In this document: in pieces, positions 46,051-58,084 of the stretch
How the letters are laid out: every line of letters starts with the position of its first letter
Numbering within the stretch: position 1 is the stretch's first letter
Source: Beijerinckiaceae bacterium
GTDB taxonomy: Bacteria > Pseudomonadota > Alphaproteobacteria > Rhizobiales > Beijerinckiaceae
Reading direction: 5' to 3'
Assembly (NCBI GenBank): GCA_004564215.1
Contig: CP024846.1
Span: 372,001 to 436,000 of the forward strand
DNA: 64,000 nt
Program-made: the position numbers and the translations under genes
Notes under the pieces: generated by a model
The model's database searches: none
What the model was told of the DNA's origin: nothing
The model's input: only the letters and a program-made list of their open reading frames with translations

Positions 46051-48219
46051 TCACTGCGCCGCCGCGGCCTTCACCTTGCGGCGATGCGCGTGGAGAAGCC
46101 ATTCCGTGTAGCCGTTTGGCTGCGCACGGCCTTTGAAAATAAGGTCGACCGCCGCTTGAAAGGCACTGCCATTGAAATCGGGCGCCATGGGGCGATAGAG
46201 AGGATCATCGGCATTCTGACGATCGACGACGTCCGCCATGCGCCGAAGCGTGTCCATCACCTGTTCCGGGGATGCAATCCCGTGGTGCAGCCAATTGGCG
46301 ATGTGTTGACTCGAAATACGCAAGGTGGCGCGATCTTCCATGAGACCGACATCATGAATATCCGGCACCTTCGAACAGCCGATGCCCTGATCGACCCAAC
46401 GCACGACATAACCTAAAATCCCCTGACAATTATTGTCGAGCTCGGCCTGAATATCGTCCGGTGCCCAATTGGCCCGGCAGGTCGGGATAGCAAGGAGATC
46501 GGACAGATGCGGCGGGCTCCGACGCCCAAGCTCCTTCCACCGGCCCGCGACATCGACCTTATGATAGTGAACGGCGTGCAAAACCGCTGCCGTCGGCGAC
46601 GGCACCCAGGCGGTGTTCGCCCCCGCCAGCGGATGCACGATCTTTTGCGCAAGCATGTCCGCCATCCGGTCCGGGGCGGCCCACATGCCCTTGCCGATCT
46701 GCGCCCGCCCCGGCAAGCCGCAGGCGATCCCGACGTCGACGTTCGAATTCTCGTAGGCAGCGATCCAATCCGTGGTCTTCATGTCGTTCTTGCGGACCAT
46801 CGGCCCGGCTTCCATCGACGTGTGTATTTCGTCTCCCGTCCGGTCGAGGAAGCCCGTATTGATAAAAAACACCCGGTCGGCCGCCGCCGCAATGCAGGCC
46901 TTGAGGTTGACCGAAGTTCGCCGCTCCTCGTCCATGATCCCCATTTTTAATGTGTGCCTAGGCAGCTTCAGCATGTCCTCGACAGCTCCGAAAAGCTCAT
47001 TAGCCAGCGCGACTTCGTCGGGCCCATGCATTTTCGGTTTCACGATGTAGATCGAACCGTGACGGCTGTTGCGGGCACCGGTGACGCGCTTGAGATCGTG
47101 AACGGAGATCAGCGATGTCACCGCCGCATCAAGAATGGTTTCCGGGATTTGGCTTCCGGCGGCGTCAAGCACCGCGTCTGTCTGCATGTGATGGCCGACA
47201 TTACGCACCAGCAGCAGGCTGCGCCCATGCAAGATCATGGGGGCGCCGTCCCGGTCGATATAGGTGCGGTCCTCGGCGAGCTTCCGCTCGATGAGCAGCC
47301 CCCTTTTTTCCAAGGAAGCCGTGAGGCTTCCCTGCATCAGCCCGAGCCAATTGCGGTAGACCGTGATCTTATCCTGGGCATCGACCGCGGTGACACTGTC
47401 CTCCAGATCGACGATGGAGCTGAGTGCGGCTTCAAGGACGACATCCGCCACGCCCGCCTTGTTGTCAGCACCGACCAAGCTGCCGGGATCGATCTCCAGT
47501 TCGATGTGCAACCCATGGTGCCGCAGCAGCACGACAAAGGAGTCGATCGTTCTTTTCTTGCAGCCGGCAAAGCGGCCGGGATGGCGCAAGCGCGTCTCAA
47601 GGCCATTTTCAAGAAATGCGACAAGCTCGCCGCCGACAACTTTATAAGCGATCACCGCTTTATGGCTGCCGCCGGCGAGCGGGGCCACCTCATCAAGAAA
47701 TCGCCTAACCCAGTCGACGACCTTGGCACCGCGGACTTTGTTATAGCCCTTGCTGCGCTCCGCTCCGTCTGTCTCAGGAATGGCATCGGTTCCATACAGC
47801 GCATCGTAAAGACTGCCCCAGCGCGCATTGGCGGCATTCAATGCATAGCGCGCGTTAGAGGCCGGAACGACGAGCTGCGGCCCGGCAACCCGCGCGATCT
47901 CAAGCACATTTTCGGTCCGAATGGAAAAATTGGGTGGCTCCGGAACGATGTATCCGATCTCGCGGAGAAAATGGTGATAGTCTGAAGGGTCGAATGGTTT
48001 GGTCGCCGTTCTGCGGTGATAGGCGTCGATTTTTTCTTGCAGTTCGTCCCGAAACCGCAATTGCTCGCGGATGCGGGGTCCAAATGTCGCAATCAGACCC
48101 GCGAGCCCTGTCCAGAATGGCTCGGGGCCGATGCCCGCCCCCGGTAAGACTTCGTCGTGGATGAAGGCGCGCAGGTCTTTTGCAACGCTGATGTTGCCGA
48201 TTTGCTCGTAAGCCATCAT
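46051..48219 (-). CDS. glcB: Malate synthase G
   Basis: 722 residues, the single-chain G-isoform. Condenses glyoxylate with acetyl-CoA to malate. Motifs: the glyoxylate/Mg region with [20 protein letters not shown] and [20 protein letters not shown], the [20 protein letters not shown] loop, and [21 protein letters not shown]-terminal domain ends with a helical stretch [13 protein letters not shown]. Convergent with folC; isocitrate lyase is not in the window. Confidence 0.97.
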   Translation of the reverse strand: MMAYEQIGNISVAKDLRAFIHDEVLPGAGIGPEPFWTGLAGLIATFGPRIREQLRFRDELQEKIDAYHRRTATKPFDPSDYHHFLREIGYIVPEPPNFSIRTENVLEIARVAGPQLVVPASNARYALNAANARWGSLYDALYGTDAIPETDGAERSKGYNKVRGAKVVDWVRRFLDEVAPLAGGSHKAVIAYKVVGGELVAFLENGLETRLRHPGRFAGCKKRTIDSFVVLLRHHGLHIELEIDPGSLVGADNKAGVADVVLEAALSSIVDLEDSVTAVDAQDKITVYRNWLGLMQGSLTASLEKRGLLIERKLAEDRTYIDRDGAPMILHGRSLLLVRNVGHHMQTDAVLDAAGSQIPETILDAAVTSLISVHDLKRVTGARNSRHGSIYIVKPKMHGPDEVALANELFGAVEDMLKLPRHTLKMGIMDEERRTSVNLKACIAAAADRVFFINTGFLDRTGDEIHTSMEAGPMVRKNDMKTTDWIAAYENSNVDVGIACGLPGRAQIGKGMWAAPDRMADMLAQKIVHPLAGANTAWVPSPTAAVLHAVHYHKVDVAGRWKELGRRSPPHLSDLLAIPTCRANWAPDDIQAELDNNCQGILGYVVRWVDQGIGCSKVPDIHDVGLMEDRATLRISSQHIANWLHHGIASPEQVMDTLRRMADVVDRQNADDPLYRPMAPDFNGSAFQAAVDLIFKGRAQPNGYTEWLLHAHRRKVKAAAAQ

Positions 48220-48246
48220 GTTTTAAGGTCTTCTTGGGAACGATTA

Positions 48247-48498
48247 ATGAAGCGGCATCACCAAGGAAGCGGCGGTCCGTTGGCGTCCCGGATTAACGAA
48301 AATGCAAAGGAACAGAAAAAGTTTAGCAGCTTGCCCTCACCATTCCAAGACGGGATGACCAGCATCGGACATAGCATCCCAGTGACGAACGCCCGCTGGC
48401 CGATATTGTTGCTTACGATTTGGATTGGTCTTCTCATTTTTGTGCAATCGAACAACGGCAATTGCCGCGAAAATGCGCATCACGCTTGCACAATTTGA
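48247..48498 (+). CDS. Possible 83-residue protein with one membrane segment
   Basis: Open frame from ATG 48247 with AACGATTA upstream and no clear ribosome site. The translation has a polar start (MKRHHQGSGGPLASRINENA) and one hydrophobic helix near residues 52-66 (WPILLLTIWIGLLIFVQ). It lies in the gap upstream of glcB and immediately before repeat A copy 2. Could be non-coding. Confidence 0.25.
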   Translation: MKRHHQGSGGPLASRINENAKEQKKFSSLPSPFQDGMTSIGHSIPVTNARWPILLLTIWIGLLIFVQSNNGNCRENAHHACTI

Positions 48499-48507
48499 TA
48501 AGCTCTA

Positions 48508-48622
48508 GATCACGATGATTTTGGATTGACTCAATCCAAAATCATGAACGTGATCGATTCCAAAAGCTTAGAGCGGGATGCGGGCGGAAAACCGGTTTCC
48601 ACTTTTCCTCATCCCGCTCTAG
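48508..48622. repeat. Palindromic dispersed repeat A, copy 2
   Basis: Second copy of the element at 4212-4326, with the same 15-bp-arm hairpin on the left and the TTAGAGCGGGATG / CATCCCGCTCTAG stem on the right. On the minus strand its right end reads CTAGAGCGGGATG, and its TAG at 48619-48621 is the stop codon of rsmB, so the element lies directly at the 3' end of that gene. Confidence 0.9.
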
Positions 48623-49911
48623 CCACGCATGAGCATGCCGATGAAAAAGCCATCGGTGCCCGTCGTCAAAGGTGTGAGACGAAGGCCAAACCCAAAGGGT
48701 GAAGCAAAACGCGCCAGCTCCGGCAGGCCGGCCAGTTCCGCCAGTTTCTGAGCGGAAAAGCTCGCAAAGTCCTTATGGCGCTCCAAAAACGCCGCGAGCC
48801 TGTCTTCGTTTTCCTCGCGCAGAAGCGAGCAGGTCACGTAGAGAATGCGGCCATGCGGCTTGACGAAACGCGCCGCCTCTTCCAATACCTGATCCTGCTC
48901 ACCGATCCGAATGGCCAGTGCGCCGGGCCGAATGCGCCATTTGGCATCTGGGCTGCGCCGCCAAGTCCCGGTGCCCGTGCAGGGCGCGTCCACAAAAACC
49001 AGATCACAGCGGTTCTCGAGACCGGCGAGCACATCCTCGCGCCCGCGTGGGGCATGCAGCTGCACGTTGCGCACTCCCGCGCGTTCGAGCCTCGGAAGGC
49101 TCCGCATGAGCCTTGCTCCCTCGGGATCGCTGGCATGAATCTGCCCTTTATTTTGCATCAAGGCCGCCAACGCCAAGGCTTTCCCGCCGGCGCCCGCGCA
49201 GAGGTCGAGGACCTGTTCGCCTGGCTTTGCCAGCGCGAGGAGCGCCGCAAGCTGCGAACCCTCGTCCTGGATTTCAACGCGGCCCTTGACGTAGGCGGGC
49301 TCCGCGGCGAGCGTCGGACCCCGTCCGTCCTGCGCCAGCGGCAACCGCAGCCCCAAAGGCGATAGAGGGGTGAGCTGCGCATTAAGGTGGGCAAGGCTAG
49401 CAAGCTCTTTGTCGCGCGTTGTCTTCAAAGTGTTGACGCGCAGATCGACAGGCGCCCTTGCGGCGAGCGCACTCATCTCGGCGACGACGCTTGGCCCAAA
49501 GACCGCGGCAAACGACGGCTCCATCCACTGCGGAAAATCGCCTGCGACGAAACTCGGGGCACCGGCCAGATCGCCCTTGGTGAGACGTTCAATTTCTTCC
49601 GCATCGAGCGGCGGCGGCGTGTGCGCCTCTCCGGTGCAAATCGCCGCCAGCGCTTCGGCGCTCGTGCCTTGGATCTGACGCAGAGAGCCGAGCACGATCG
49701 CGCGCGGCGTCTCGGCGCCCATGATGAAGGCTGACGAGGCCTTTTTGCGCTGCGCATCGAAGACCAGCGATGCAATCGCCGCGCGATCCTTGGAGCCCGC
49801 GAAACGGTGCGAAAGTCCCCAATCTTTCAGCACATCGGCAGTCGGTCTTTTGCGGGTTTCGATTTCTTCTGCGACCTCGATCGCGGCGGCAATGCGTGCA
49901 CCAGGAGTCAT
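48619..49911 (-). CDS. rsmB: RsmB/NOP family rRNA cytosine-C5 methyltransferase
   Basis: 430 residues. N-terminal NusB-like helical domain (about 1-130), then a Rossmann methyltransferase: SAM motif VLDLCAGAGGKALALAALMQ, the VDAPCTGTGTWRRSPDAKWR motif IV with one catalytic Cys, and the nucleophile Cys in LYVTCSLLREENEDRL. Methylates C967-type cytosines of 16S rRNA. Third gene of guaB-MAPEG-rsmB. The stop TAG coincides with the end of repeat A. Confidence 0.92.
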   Translation of the reverse strand: MTPGARIAAAIEVAEEIETRKRPTADVLKDWGLSHRFAGSKDRAAIASLVFDAQRKKASSAFIMGAETPRAIVLGSLRQIQGTSAEALAAICTGEAHTPPPLDAEEIERLTKGDLAGAPSFVAGDFPQWMEPSFAAVFGPSVVAEMSALAARAPVDLRVNTLKTTRDKELASLAHLNAQLTPLSPLGLRLPLAQDGRGPTLAAEPAYVKGRVEIQDEGSQLAALLALAKPGEQVLDLCAGAGGKALALAALMQNKGQIHASDPEGARLMRSLPRLERAGVRNVQLHAPRGREDVLAGLENRCDLVFVDAPCTGTGTWRRSPDAKWRIRPGALAIRIGEQDQVLEEAARFVKPHGRILYVTCSLLREENEDRLAAFLERHKDFASFSAQKLAELAGLPELARFASPFGFGLRLTPLTTGTDGFFIGMLMRG

Positions 49912-49941
49912 TGAGTTTTATGCGTCATTGGGGCCTAACTG

Positions 49942-50379
49942 TCATAGCGCCCAAATCATGGGAGCAGCAAAAATGCGGATCGCAAAGATGAGCCACATTA
50001 TGAATAAGATCGCGGAACCTAGAATAAAAAATGGACCCCGCAAGGGTACATAGTTGGAAGTTGTGTGGACATAGGCATGGGCGATACGGGTCGTGACGAA
50101 AAGCCATTCCATGATGACAAAAACGAGATCGGCTTTTTTGGTGATGATCGCCAGCACGACGAGGACATAAAATAGAACCGGCATCTCGAACTGGTTCTGA
50201 AATGAATTGCTCAATTGCTCTTCACGTCCGGGCCAGACCCTCTCGCGGAGAGCGATATCCTGCCAACGGACTTCGCCGCGCAAGACGACCGACCAGCGCA
50301 GCTTGGCGAGTCGAAGACCGACGAAATAGATCAGACCCACTTGGACGAACAACGGCAAAAGGATCGCTTGGAGTGTCAT
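49942..50379 (-). CDS. MAPEG family membrane protein
   Basis: 145 residues from ATG 50379 (MTLQAILLPLFVQVGLIYFV). Four helices; the MAPEG-type segment NSFQNQFEMPVLFYVLVVLA follows the first loop, and RIAHAYVHTTSNYVPLRGPF forms the conserved third-helix start. Members are glutathione- or eicosanoid-related transferases in eukaryotes; the bacterial role is not established. Between guaB and rsmB on the same strand. Confidence 0.88.
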   Translation of the reverse strand: MTLQAILLPLFVQVGLIYFVGLRLAKLRWSVVLRGEVRWQDIALRERVWPGREEQLSNSFQNQFEMPVLFYVLVVLAIITKKADLVFVIMEWLFVTTRIAHAYVHTTSNYVPLRGPFFILGSAILFIMWLIFAIRIFAAPMIWAL

Positions 50380-50416
50380 GCGGCTTCGTCCTGAGCAATT
50401 CGGCAAAAGCTCGGCT

Positions 50417-52328
<1,912 letters not shown>

Positions 52329-53750
52329 GTGTTTTTGCCATCCTATCTCATCACCGCGCTCACCGTCGCCTGCGCCTTGTTCATGGAAAATCTCGATTCG
52401 ACCGTCATTTCGACGTCCCTGCCGGCGATCGCCATGGATCTGCATGAAGATCCGATTGCCTTGAAACTTGCGCTCACCTCCTATCTGGTTTCGCTCGCGA
52501 TCTTTATCCCGGCCAGCGGCTGGGCCGCCGACCGCTATGGTGCGCGCACGATTTTCCGGATCGCCATTCTTGTCTTCACCTTCGGCTCCATCTTATGCGG
52601 CATGTCGAGCAATTTGCCCGAACTGGTCGGCGCGCGGGTCATCCAAGGTCTCGGCGGCGCGATGATGACTCCGGTTGGCCGGCTCTTGCTCCTGCGTTCC
52701 GTGGAACGCCCCGATCTTGTCACCGCCCTCTCCTATCTGACGATCCCGGCTCTGCTTGGACCCATTACGGGGCCACTGGTCGGCGGCTTTATCACCACCT
52801 ATTTCCACTGGCGCTGGATTTTCTGGATCAACGTCCCCTTCGGGGCCGTGGGGATCGTCCTTGCCACCTTGTTCATCGAAGACGTCCGGGGGGAAGCCGC
52901 ATGGCCACTCGACGTCAAGGGCTTCCTACTGTGCGGCTCTGGGCTTGCTTTCCTCCTATTCGGGCTTGGCGGAGCCGGACGCGGTCTCATTCCGGGTGAA
53001 ACCGTGGTCCTTCTGGCCGGCGCTGGCGTGCTCGCCCTGGCTGCCTATGTCTGGCATGCCCGTCGTGCCGCGTTTCCGCTGATCGATCTCAAGCTTCTTT
53101 CGATCAAGACCTTTCGCGCGAGCGTTCTCGGCGGTTCGCTGTTTCGGATCGGAATTGGATCGATTCCGTTTCTTCTCCCCCTCATGCTGCAAGCCGGGTT
53201 CGGCATGAACGCGCTTCAATCGGGTTCGATCACCTTCATTGCTTCAGCCGGGGCGATGGCAATGAAGGCCACGGCCGCGCCCATCCTGCGCCTGTTCGGC
53301 TTTCGCCGTGTGCTGATCTTCGATGCGATCCTGAGCGCCGCCTTCCTTGCCTCCTACGGCCTCTTCACCCCTTGGACCCCGGTCGTCCTTATGATGAGCG
53401 TGCTCCTGGTCGGCGGCTTTGTGCGGTCGCTCGAATTCACCAGCCTCAATTCGATTGCCTATGCCGAAATCGATTCCGCCAGGATCAGCAGAGCCGTCAG
53501 TTTTGCATCCGTGGCGCAACAACTGGCCTTGAGTCTCGGCGTCGCAGCTGGAGCCGGTGCGCTTCAAGGTTTTGCCTATCTCAATGGCGCGTCAAATATC
53601 TACGCAACCGAGAATTTCAAATGGGCGTTTTTTGCCATGGCCGCCATCTCGTTGAGTGCGATGTTTGCGTTCTTGCGGCTGCCCACCGACGCCGGATGGC
53701 AGCTTACCAGAACGCGCACCGACGAAGCCATCGCGCCGGCATCGCAATAG
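52329..53750 (+). CDS. MFS drug/solute exporter, DHA2 (14-helix) type
   Basis: 473 residues from GTG 52329. Fourteen predicted helices. The first helix ends with ALFMENLDSTVISTSLPAIA (DHA2 motif D1), followed by SGWAADRYGARTIF (motif A) and RVIQGLGGAMMTPVGRLLLL (motif B), and LGPITGPLVGGFITTYFHWR (motif C). Proton-coupled efflux of an unknown compound. No MFP partner (EmrA) next to it, and no regulator gene beside it. Confidence 0.92.
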   Translation: MFLPSYLITALTVACALFMENLDSTVISTSLPAIAMDLHEDPIALKLALTSYLVSLAIFIPASGWAADRYGARTIFRIAILVFTFGSILCGMSSNLPELVGARVIQGLGGAMMTPVGRLLLLRSVERPDLVTALSYLTIPALLGPITGPLVGGFITTYFHWRWIFWINVPFGAVGIVLATLFIEDVRGEAAWPLDVKGFLLCGSGLAFLLFGLGGAGRGLIPGETVVLLAGAGVLALAAYVWHARRAAFPLIDLKLLSIKTFRASVLGGSLFRIGIGSIPFLLPLMLQAGFGMNALQSGSITFIASAGAMAMKATAAPILRLFGFRRVLIFDAILSAAFLASYGLFTPWTPVVLMMSVLLVGGFVRSLEFTSLNSIAYAEIDSARISRAVSFASVAQQLALSLGVAAGAGALQGFAYLNGASNIYATENFKWAFFAMAAISLSAMFAFLRLPTDAGWQLTRTRTDEAIAPASQ

Positions 53751-53753
53751 CCG

Positions 53754-54461
53754 TCAAGGCGTGCCGGCTCCTCTGAAGCCGGTGGCAAGCACATAGAGTT
53801 CAGAGGAATCGGCACGGCTGGCCTGCGGCTTGACATGCCGTACAACCGCGAACTCCCGCTTAAGCCTGGCGAGCAAATCGCGTTCGGTACCGCCTTGAAA
53901 AACCTTGGCGAGGAATGTGCCTCCCTCGGCCAAAATTTCGTAGGCGAAATCGGCAGCAAGTTCGACAAGGCCGACAATCCGCAAGTGATCCGTCTGCTTA
54001 TGGCCGGTGGTATTGGCGGCCATGTCGGAAAGAACGACGTCGGCCTTGCCGCCCAGCCAATCCTTGAGAAGCTGCGGCGCGTCCTCAGCCATAAAATCCA
54101 TGACCTTGAATTCGGCGCCGGCCAGCGGTTCGATGTCGAGAAGATCGATACCGATTATTCTGCCGCCGCTCTTGTTTGTGCCCGCCGCTTGCACGCAAGC
54201 CTGCGACCAGCCACCAGGCGCAGCGCCGAGATCGACGATCCTCTGCCCAGGCTTCAAAAAGTGATAGCGAGCGTCGATTTCCATTAATTTATACGCGGCA
54301 CGGGAACGAAAACCCTCCCGTTTCGCCCGCGCCACATAGGGATCGTTGAGCTGACGTTCCAGCCACAAGGTGGAGGAGAGCGATCGCTTTCGCGCGGTCT
54401 TCACCCGCGTCTTCAGCGAACGGCCACCTTCCCGGCCCGACGGAGATCGCGTCTCCATCAT
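53754..54461 (-). CDS. rlmE: 23S rRNA (uridine-2'-O)-methyltransferase RlmE
   Basis: 235 residues. Basic N-terminus, then FtsJ fold: [23 protein letters not shown] motif [30 protein letters not shown] with catalytic Asp, and [13 protein letters not shown] with catalytic Lys. Methylates U2552 of 23S rRNA. Starts within the stop of the Ppx/GppA gene (TGATG overlap on the minus strand), so it is probably coupled to it. Its stop is four bases from the convergent MFS stop. Confidence 0.95.
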   Translation of the reverse strand: MMETRSPSGREGGRSLKTRVKTARKRSLSSTLWLERQLNDPYVARAKREGFRSRAAYKLMEIDARYHFLKPGQRIVDLGAAPGGWSQACVQAAGTNKSGGRIIGIDLLDIEPLAGAEFKVMDFMAEDAPQLLKDWLGGKADVVLSDMAANTTGHKQTDHLRIVGLVELAADFAYEILAEGGTFLAKVFQGGTERDLLARLKREFAVVRHVKPQASRADSSELYVLATGFRGAGTP

Positions 54462-55558
54462 CCCTCTGCCCGCGCGGCCACGCCGTCGCCGCTCATCAGC
54501 TGGATCAAAATGCCGTCACGCAAACCGCGGTCTGCGATACGGACGCGATCTGCCGGAAACGCGCGGCGGATTGCTTCCAGAATGGCGCAGCCGGCAAGGA
54601 CAAGATCGGCTCGCCCATGCCCGATACACCCATTCGCGGCGCGCTCGTGGTAGGTCATTTTGCGTAAACTGGCCACTGCATTGTCGACCTGTCCGCTCGA
54701 CATCCACAAACCGTCAACCCGGCGTCGATCATAGCGGGCAAGGCCAAGAAAAACGCCTGCGATCGTCGTGACCGTCCCGGAGGTGCCCAGCAAATGAAAA
54801 TTTGGTCCCCGCTGTTCAGTGCCCGCCATCGCCACAAAACTCGCCAGCTCGGGCGCGACATAATCCACCATGGCTTCGAATGTCGCGTCGGAGACTTCTA
54901 GCCCGCCAAATTTCTCCGCCAGAGTCACGACCCCGACCCGCAGGGAAACCCAGAAGCGGATCCGATCGCATTTTGCCATGCCGATGGTTCGAGCGTGCAC
55001 GGATGAAGCTTTGCTCAGCCAAACAATTTCCGAAGAGCCGCCGCCGATATCGAACAGGACCACACCGTGGGCGGCGGAATCGGCCAGCGAAGCAGATCCA
55101 GCGGCCGCCAGACGCGCTTCGGTTTCACGATCGACAACCTCGAGTTCTAGACCCGTTACGTCCCGGACCCGCGCAAGAAATTCCGGTCCATTTCGTGCCG
55201 ACCGGCAAGCCTCCGTCGCAATCAGCCGGGCATGGGTGACGCCGCGAGCGCGCATCTTGTTGCGGCAGATTTCAAGGGCGCTCAGCGTCCGCTCGATCGC
55301 CGCCTCGGTGAGTTCGCCAGTTAAAGAGAGACCTTCGCCGAGCCGGACGATCCGGGAAAACGAATCGATGACCCGAAATCCGTCCTGGCCGCTTCCCGAA
55401 GGTGCAGGCCGGGCAATCAAAAGCCGGCAATTGTTGGTCCCAAGATCAAGCGCCGCATAGATGTTTTGTTCCGGCCTAGGCGCGGCGGGAGGCTTTTCGA
55501 TGCTGGCGATATAATTCGCCGCACCCGCGCCCGTCGAGTCCGGAACCACATCTTCCAT
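54458..55558 (-). CDS. Ppx/GppA family phosphatase
   Basis: 366 residues from ATG 55558 (start uncertain, no clear ribosome site; open to 55723). ASKHA-fold: phosphate 1 motif [18 protein letters not shown], second motif [17 protein letters not shown], and [15 protein letters not shown]. Family enzymes hydrolyse polyphosphate or the pentaphosphate of pppGpp. It lacks the C-terminal HD domain of long Ppx, the common short form paired with rlmE in alphaproteobacteria. Confidence 0.92.
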   Translation of the reverse strand: MEDVVPDSTGAGAANYIASIEKPPAAPRPEQNIYAALDLGTNNCRLLIARPAPSGSGQDGFRVIDSFSRIVRLGEGLSLTGELTEAAIERTLSALEICRNKMRARGVTHARLIATEACRSARNGPEFLARVRDVTGLELEVVDRETEARLAAAGSASLADSAAHGVVLFDIGGGSSEIVWLSKASSVHARTIGMAKCDRIRFWVSLRVGVVTLAEKFGGLEVSDATFEAMVDYVAPELASFVAMAGTEQRGPNFHLLGTSGTVTTIAGVFLGLARYDRRRVDGLWMSSGQVDNAVASLRKMTYHERAANGCIGHGRADLVLAGCAILEAIRRAFPADRVRIADRGLRDGILIQLMSGDGVAARAEG

Positions 55559-55735
55559 GGCGCGCAGGCTGGCTACTGGCGCGCTTATTGCGCGGTCACC
55601 GGTTTCACCGGCGCCTTCGGTTCGAATCAATTCACACTCCCGAAGCCGGGCACTCCTCTGCAACTTCGCGCAAGTGTAACAAGGCCGGCTCCAAACACCA
55701 AGTGCCGCACCGCAAGAAGGCACAAAACGGCGAGC

Positions 55736-57964
55736 TCATTGGCCTTGGCCCCGCGGATTGTCCTTTTCACCGGGCTTCTTGACCGGCTTCACGGGAACCT
55801 GTGGCGGCATGTGGACCTGGGGCGGCATCCCTCTTGGGGCCGCCGGAAAATTGCTTGGGCTAACCCGCGGACCCGGATGGGGAACGACCGGCGCAATCGC
55901 CACCGGCCGTGGCCCGCCTCCCCAGTTCGGGTGCGGCTGGGCAGGGGGTGGCATGTTTGCGGGCCTCGCCGCTGTCGCTGGGCGAGCGCCGGGAAAAACG
56001 CCTCTGTTTGGCATTGGCGGGGGCGCGACGATACCAACTGGCCCAGGATGCTGCGGCCTCCTCCCGGCCGGGAAACCCGCGTTGGCTGGTGCGTGCGGCT
56101 GGATCCCAGGGGGAACACGGATCGCCGCCGGCCCATGCGAAAGCTGAGGAGGCAGCACAGGAGAAATTTTGGGGATGGCCGCCGGCGGCAATCGATGGCC
56201 GGCAGGACCAGTCCTTCCAGTTGGACCGGGCGGCAACCCGGGCTTGGGTCCCGTGGAGGTGGGAAGCGGCTGACCAGTCGGCAACGCGTGGTGGGAAGGC
56301 GGCGGCGCCCCGTTTGGCGCCGGCTCGTGGATCGCAGTTGCCGGACGTGAGGGACCCGCAGGAGGAGGCGCGCCATTTGGAGCGGCGGGAACGCCGGGCT
56401 GGAGCCCTCCGGTGGGCCGTGCCGGGGCACCAGGAACTCCCCCCTGGGGTGGCGGCATGGCGCTCGGCGCGACGGCCGCGGGAGAACCCGGGCGGACGGG
56501 CCTGTCGAGGCCACGCATGGCTCGTTCCAGCCCCGCGGGCGGCGCTATGTTGGGCGCCCCTTGCTGCCCGAAATTTTGCTGAATGACCACGCCCGGCGTG
56601 GCGCGTTCTCTCCCGAACGGCACCGGAATGGGAATCGGGATCGGGAGAAAGCCTTGGCTCGGTGGCGGCGGCGGCGGCGCGATCTCGATGAATTCCACCG
56701 GCCGCGGCGGCAAAAAATAGTCGGGCGGCGGCGGAGGCGGCGGGTAATTCTCCGGGGCAAAGCTTATGACCGGCTGGTCGATAACCCGGTATTCCTCTTC
56801 TGGAGGCGGCGGCAAGCCACCGAAATCATAGGCCTCATAGCGGGGCGGAGGATCGAGGGGGGCCGATAAAAAAGTGAGCCTGCGACGGGCGTCCGCGAAA
56901 TGCGGGCCGCGCGGATAGCGCTGCATATAGCTCCAATAGGCATCGGGCGTATTCGCGGAGACACAGCGGCGCCACGTCAAAGCCTCGCGCCTTGCCGCGA
57001 GCAAGGCTCGGACTCGGGCCGCAAGCCGATCATTTGGATAGGCTGCAAGGAATTCCTGATAGCCTGCGAATGTGTCGCGTTCCACCGCGGCGGCATAGGC
57101 CTCGGCGATGGGAAACTCTCGGATCGGGCGGGACCGCATGGCCGCATAGCTTTGCGCCGCGACGGGGGGCGGCGCATCAGGGCTGGCGGCAAAAAGCAAA
57201 ATGGGCGTTTCGATCTTGGAAACATCCCAAGGCACAAAGGCGCCGTGCGTCGCTTCGTTCACCCTGAGCCTTGCGCGGGCGAAGGCTTCATCGATGGGCA
57301 CCCCGCCTTCGCGCAACATCTCAGCCAAGGCCTTGGCATAAGCGCCATAAGGTGCGGGTTCCTCGGGCGCAATCGTACCCGGCGCCGCATTAAACGCGTA
57401 AAGCGAGCCGGGCTCCGCATCGATCAGCGCAAGACCGCTCGCGAGGCCTGGTCCGCTCTTCGCAAAATCATTGGCCCGCGCAGCATCGAGCACAATGATC
57501 CGAGCCTTGAGCGGCAACGCCGCGAGCGCGCGGGTAAAATCGGAAATGCGCAGCGCTTCCACTGGAATGTCGGTGTCGCGCGCAATCATGGCCTCGATGG
57601 GGGCGAAATAGTTTTCGCCCTCATATTGCAGGCCGCGCCCGGACAGATAGATGAACACGATCGCTTGGGGCCCGGCCTGCTCCGCCTTCGCCTGGAAATC
57701 ACGAAACGCACGGCGCAGCGATTCCGAATCGAGATTGGCGGCGCCATTCACCTCAAATCCGGCGGCACGCAAGGAATCCGCGATGAGACCTGCGTCGTTT
57801 GCCGCCGTCGGCAACGCGCCGCCGCGATAGTCCGCATTGCCGATCACGAGGGCCAGTCGCGGTTCGGTCGTCTCCTGGGCAAACGCCTGGGGCCGCCATG
57901 AAACCAAGATCGCGAGCGCGACGGCGAGGAAGAGAACTCTATTTGTTTTCGTTCGAAACAGCAT
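55736..57964 (-). CDS. Secreted caspase-fold protein lacking catalytic residues, with proline-rich tail
   Basis: 742 residues. Signal peptide (about 1-29, AFAQ cleavage), caspase p20-like domain (about 33-270) beginning PRLALVIGNADYRGGALPTA. The His motif that normally reads SGHG is SGRG (Arg110), and the Cys motif DACR is DAAR (Ala162), so no protease activity is expected. A short helical repeat region follows (about 285-365, with FAGYQEFLAAYPNDRLAARV). From about 375 to the end it is Pro/Gly/Ala-rich and disordered, with runs of five to seven prolines. Likely a periplasmic binding or scaffold protein. Confidence 0.85.
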   Translation of the reverse strand: MLFRTKTNRVLFLAVALAILVSWRPQAFAQETTEPRLALVIGNADYRGGALPTAANDAGLIADSLRAAGFEVNGAANLDSESLRRAFRDFQAKAEQAGPQAIVFIYLSGRGLQYEGENYFAPIEAMIARDTDIPVEALRISDFTRALAALPLKARIIVLDAARANDFAKSGPGLASGLALIDAEPGSLYAFNAAPGTIAPEEPAPYGAYAKALAEMLREGGVPIDEAFARARLRVNEATHGAFVPWDVSKIETPILLFAASPDAPPPVAAQSYAAMRSRPIREFPIAEAYAAAVERDTFAGYQEFLAAYPNDRLAARVRALLAARREALTWRRCVSANTPDAYWSYMQRYPRGPHFADARRRLTFLSAPLDPPPRYEAYDFGGLPPPPEEEYRVIDQPVISFAPENYPPPPPPPDYFLPPRPVEFIEIAPPPPPPSQGFLPIPIPIPVPFGRERATPGVVIQQNFGQQGAPNIAPPAGLERAMRGLDRPVRPGSPAAVAPSAMPPPQGGVPGAPARPTGGLQPGVPAAPNGAPPPAGPSRPATAIHEPAPNGAPPPSHHALPTGQPLPTSTGPKPGLPPGPTGRTGPAGHRLPPAAIPKISPVLPPQLSHGPAAIRVPPGIQPHAPANAGFPAGRRPQHPGPVGIVAPPPMPNRGVFPGARPATAARPANMPPPAQPHPNWGGGPRPVAIAPVVPHPGPRVSPSNFPAAPRGMPPQVHMPPQVPVKPVKKPGEKDNPRGQGQ

Positions 57965-58084
57965 TTAGCACCATGGGCAACACCGGAAGCTCGCATAAAG
58001 GAAGGCCAGTGCGGCTGAATATTGGCTGAATGCTCCAGCTATCTTCCGTTCAGGTGCTCTGCGCGTGGGTTCCCTGGTAAAGCT

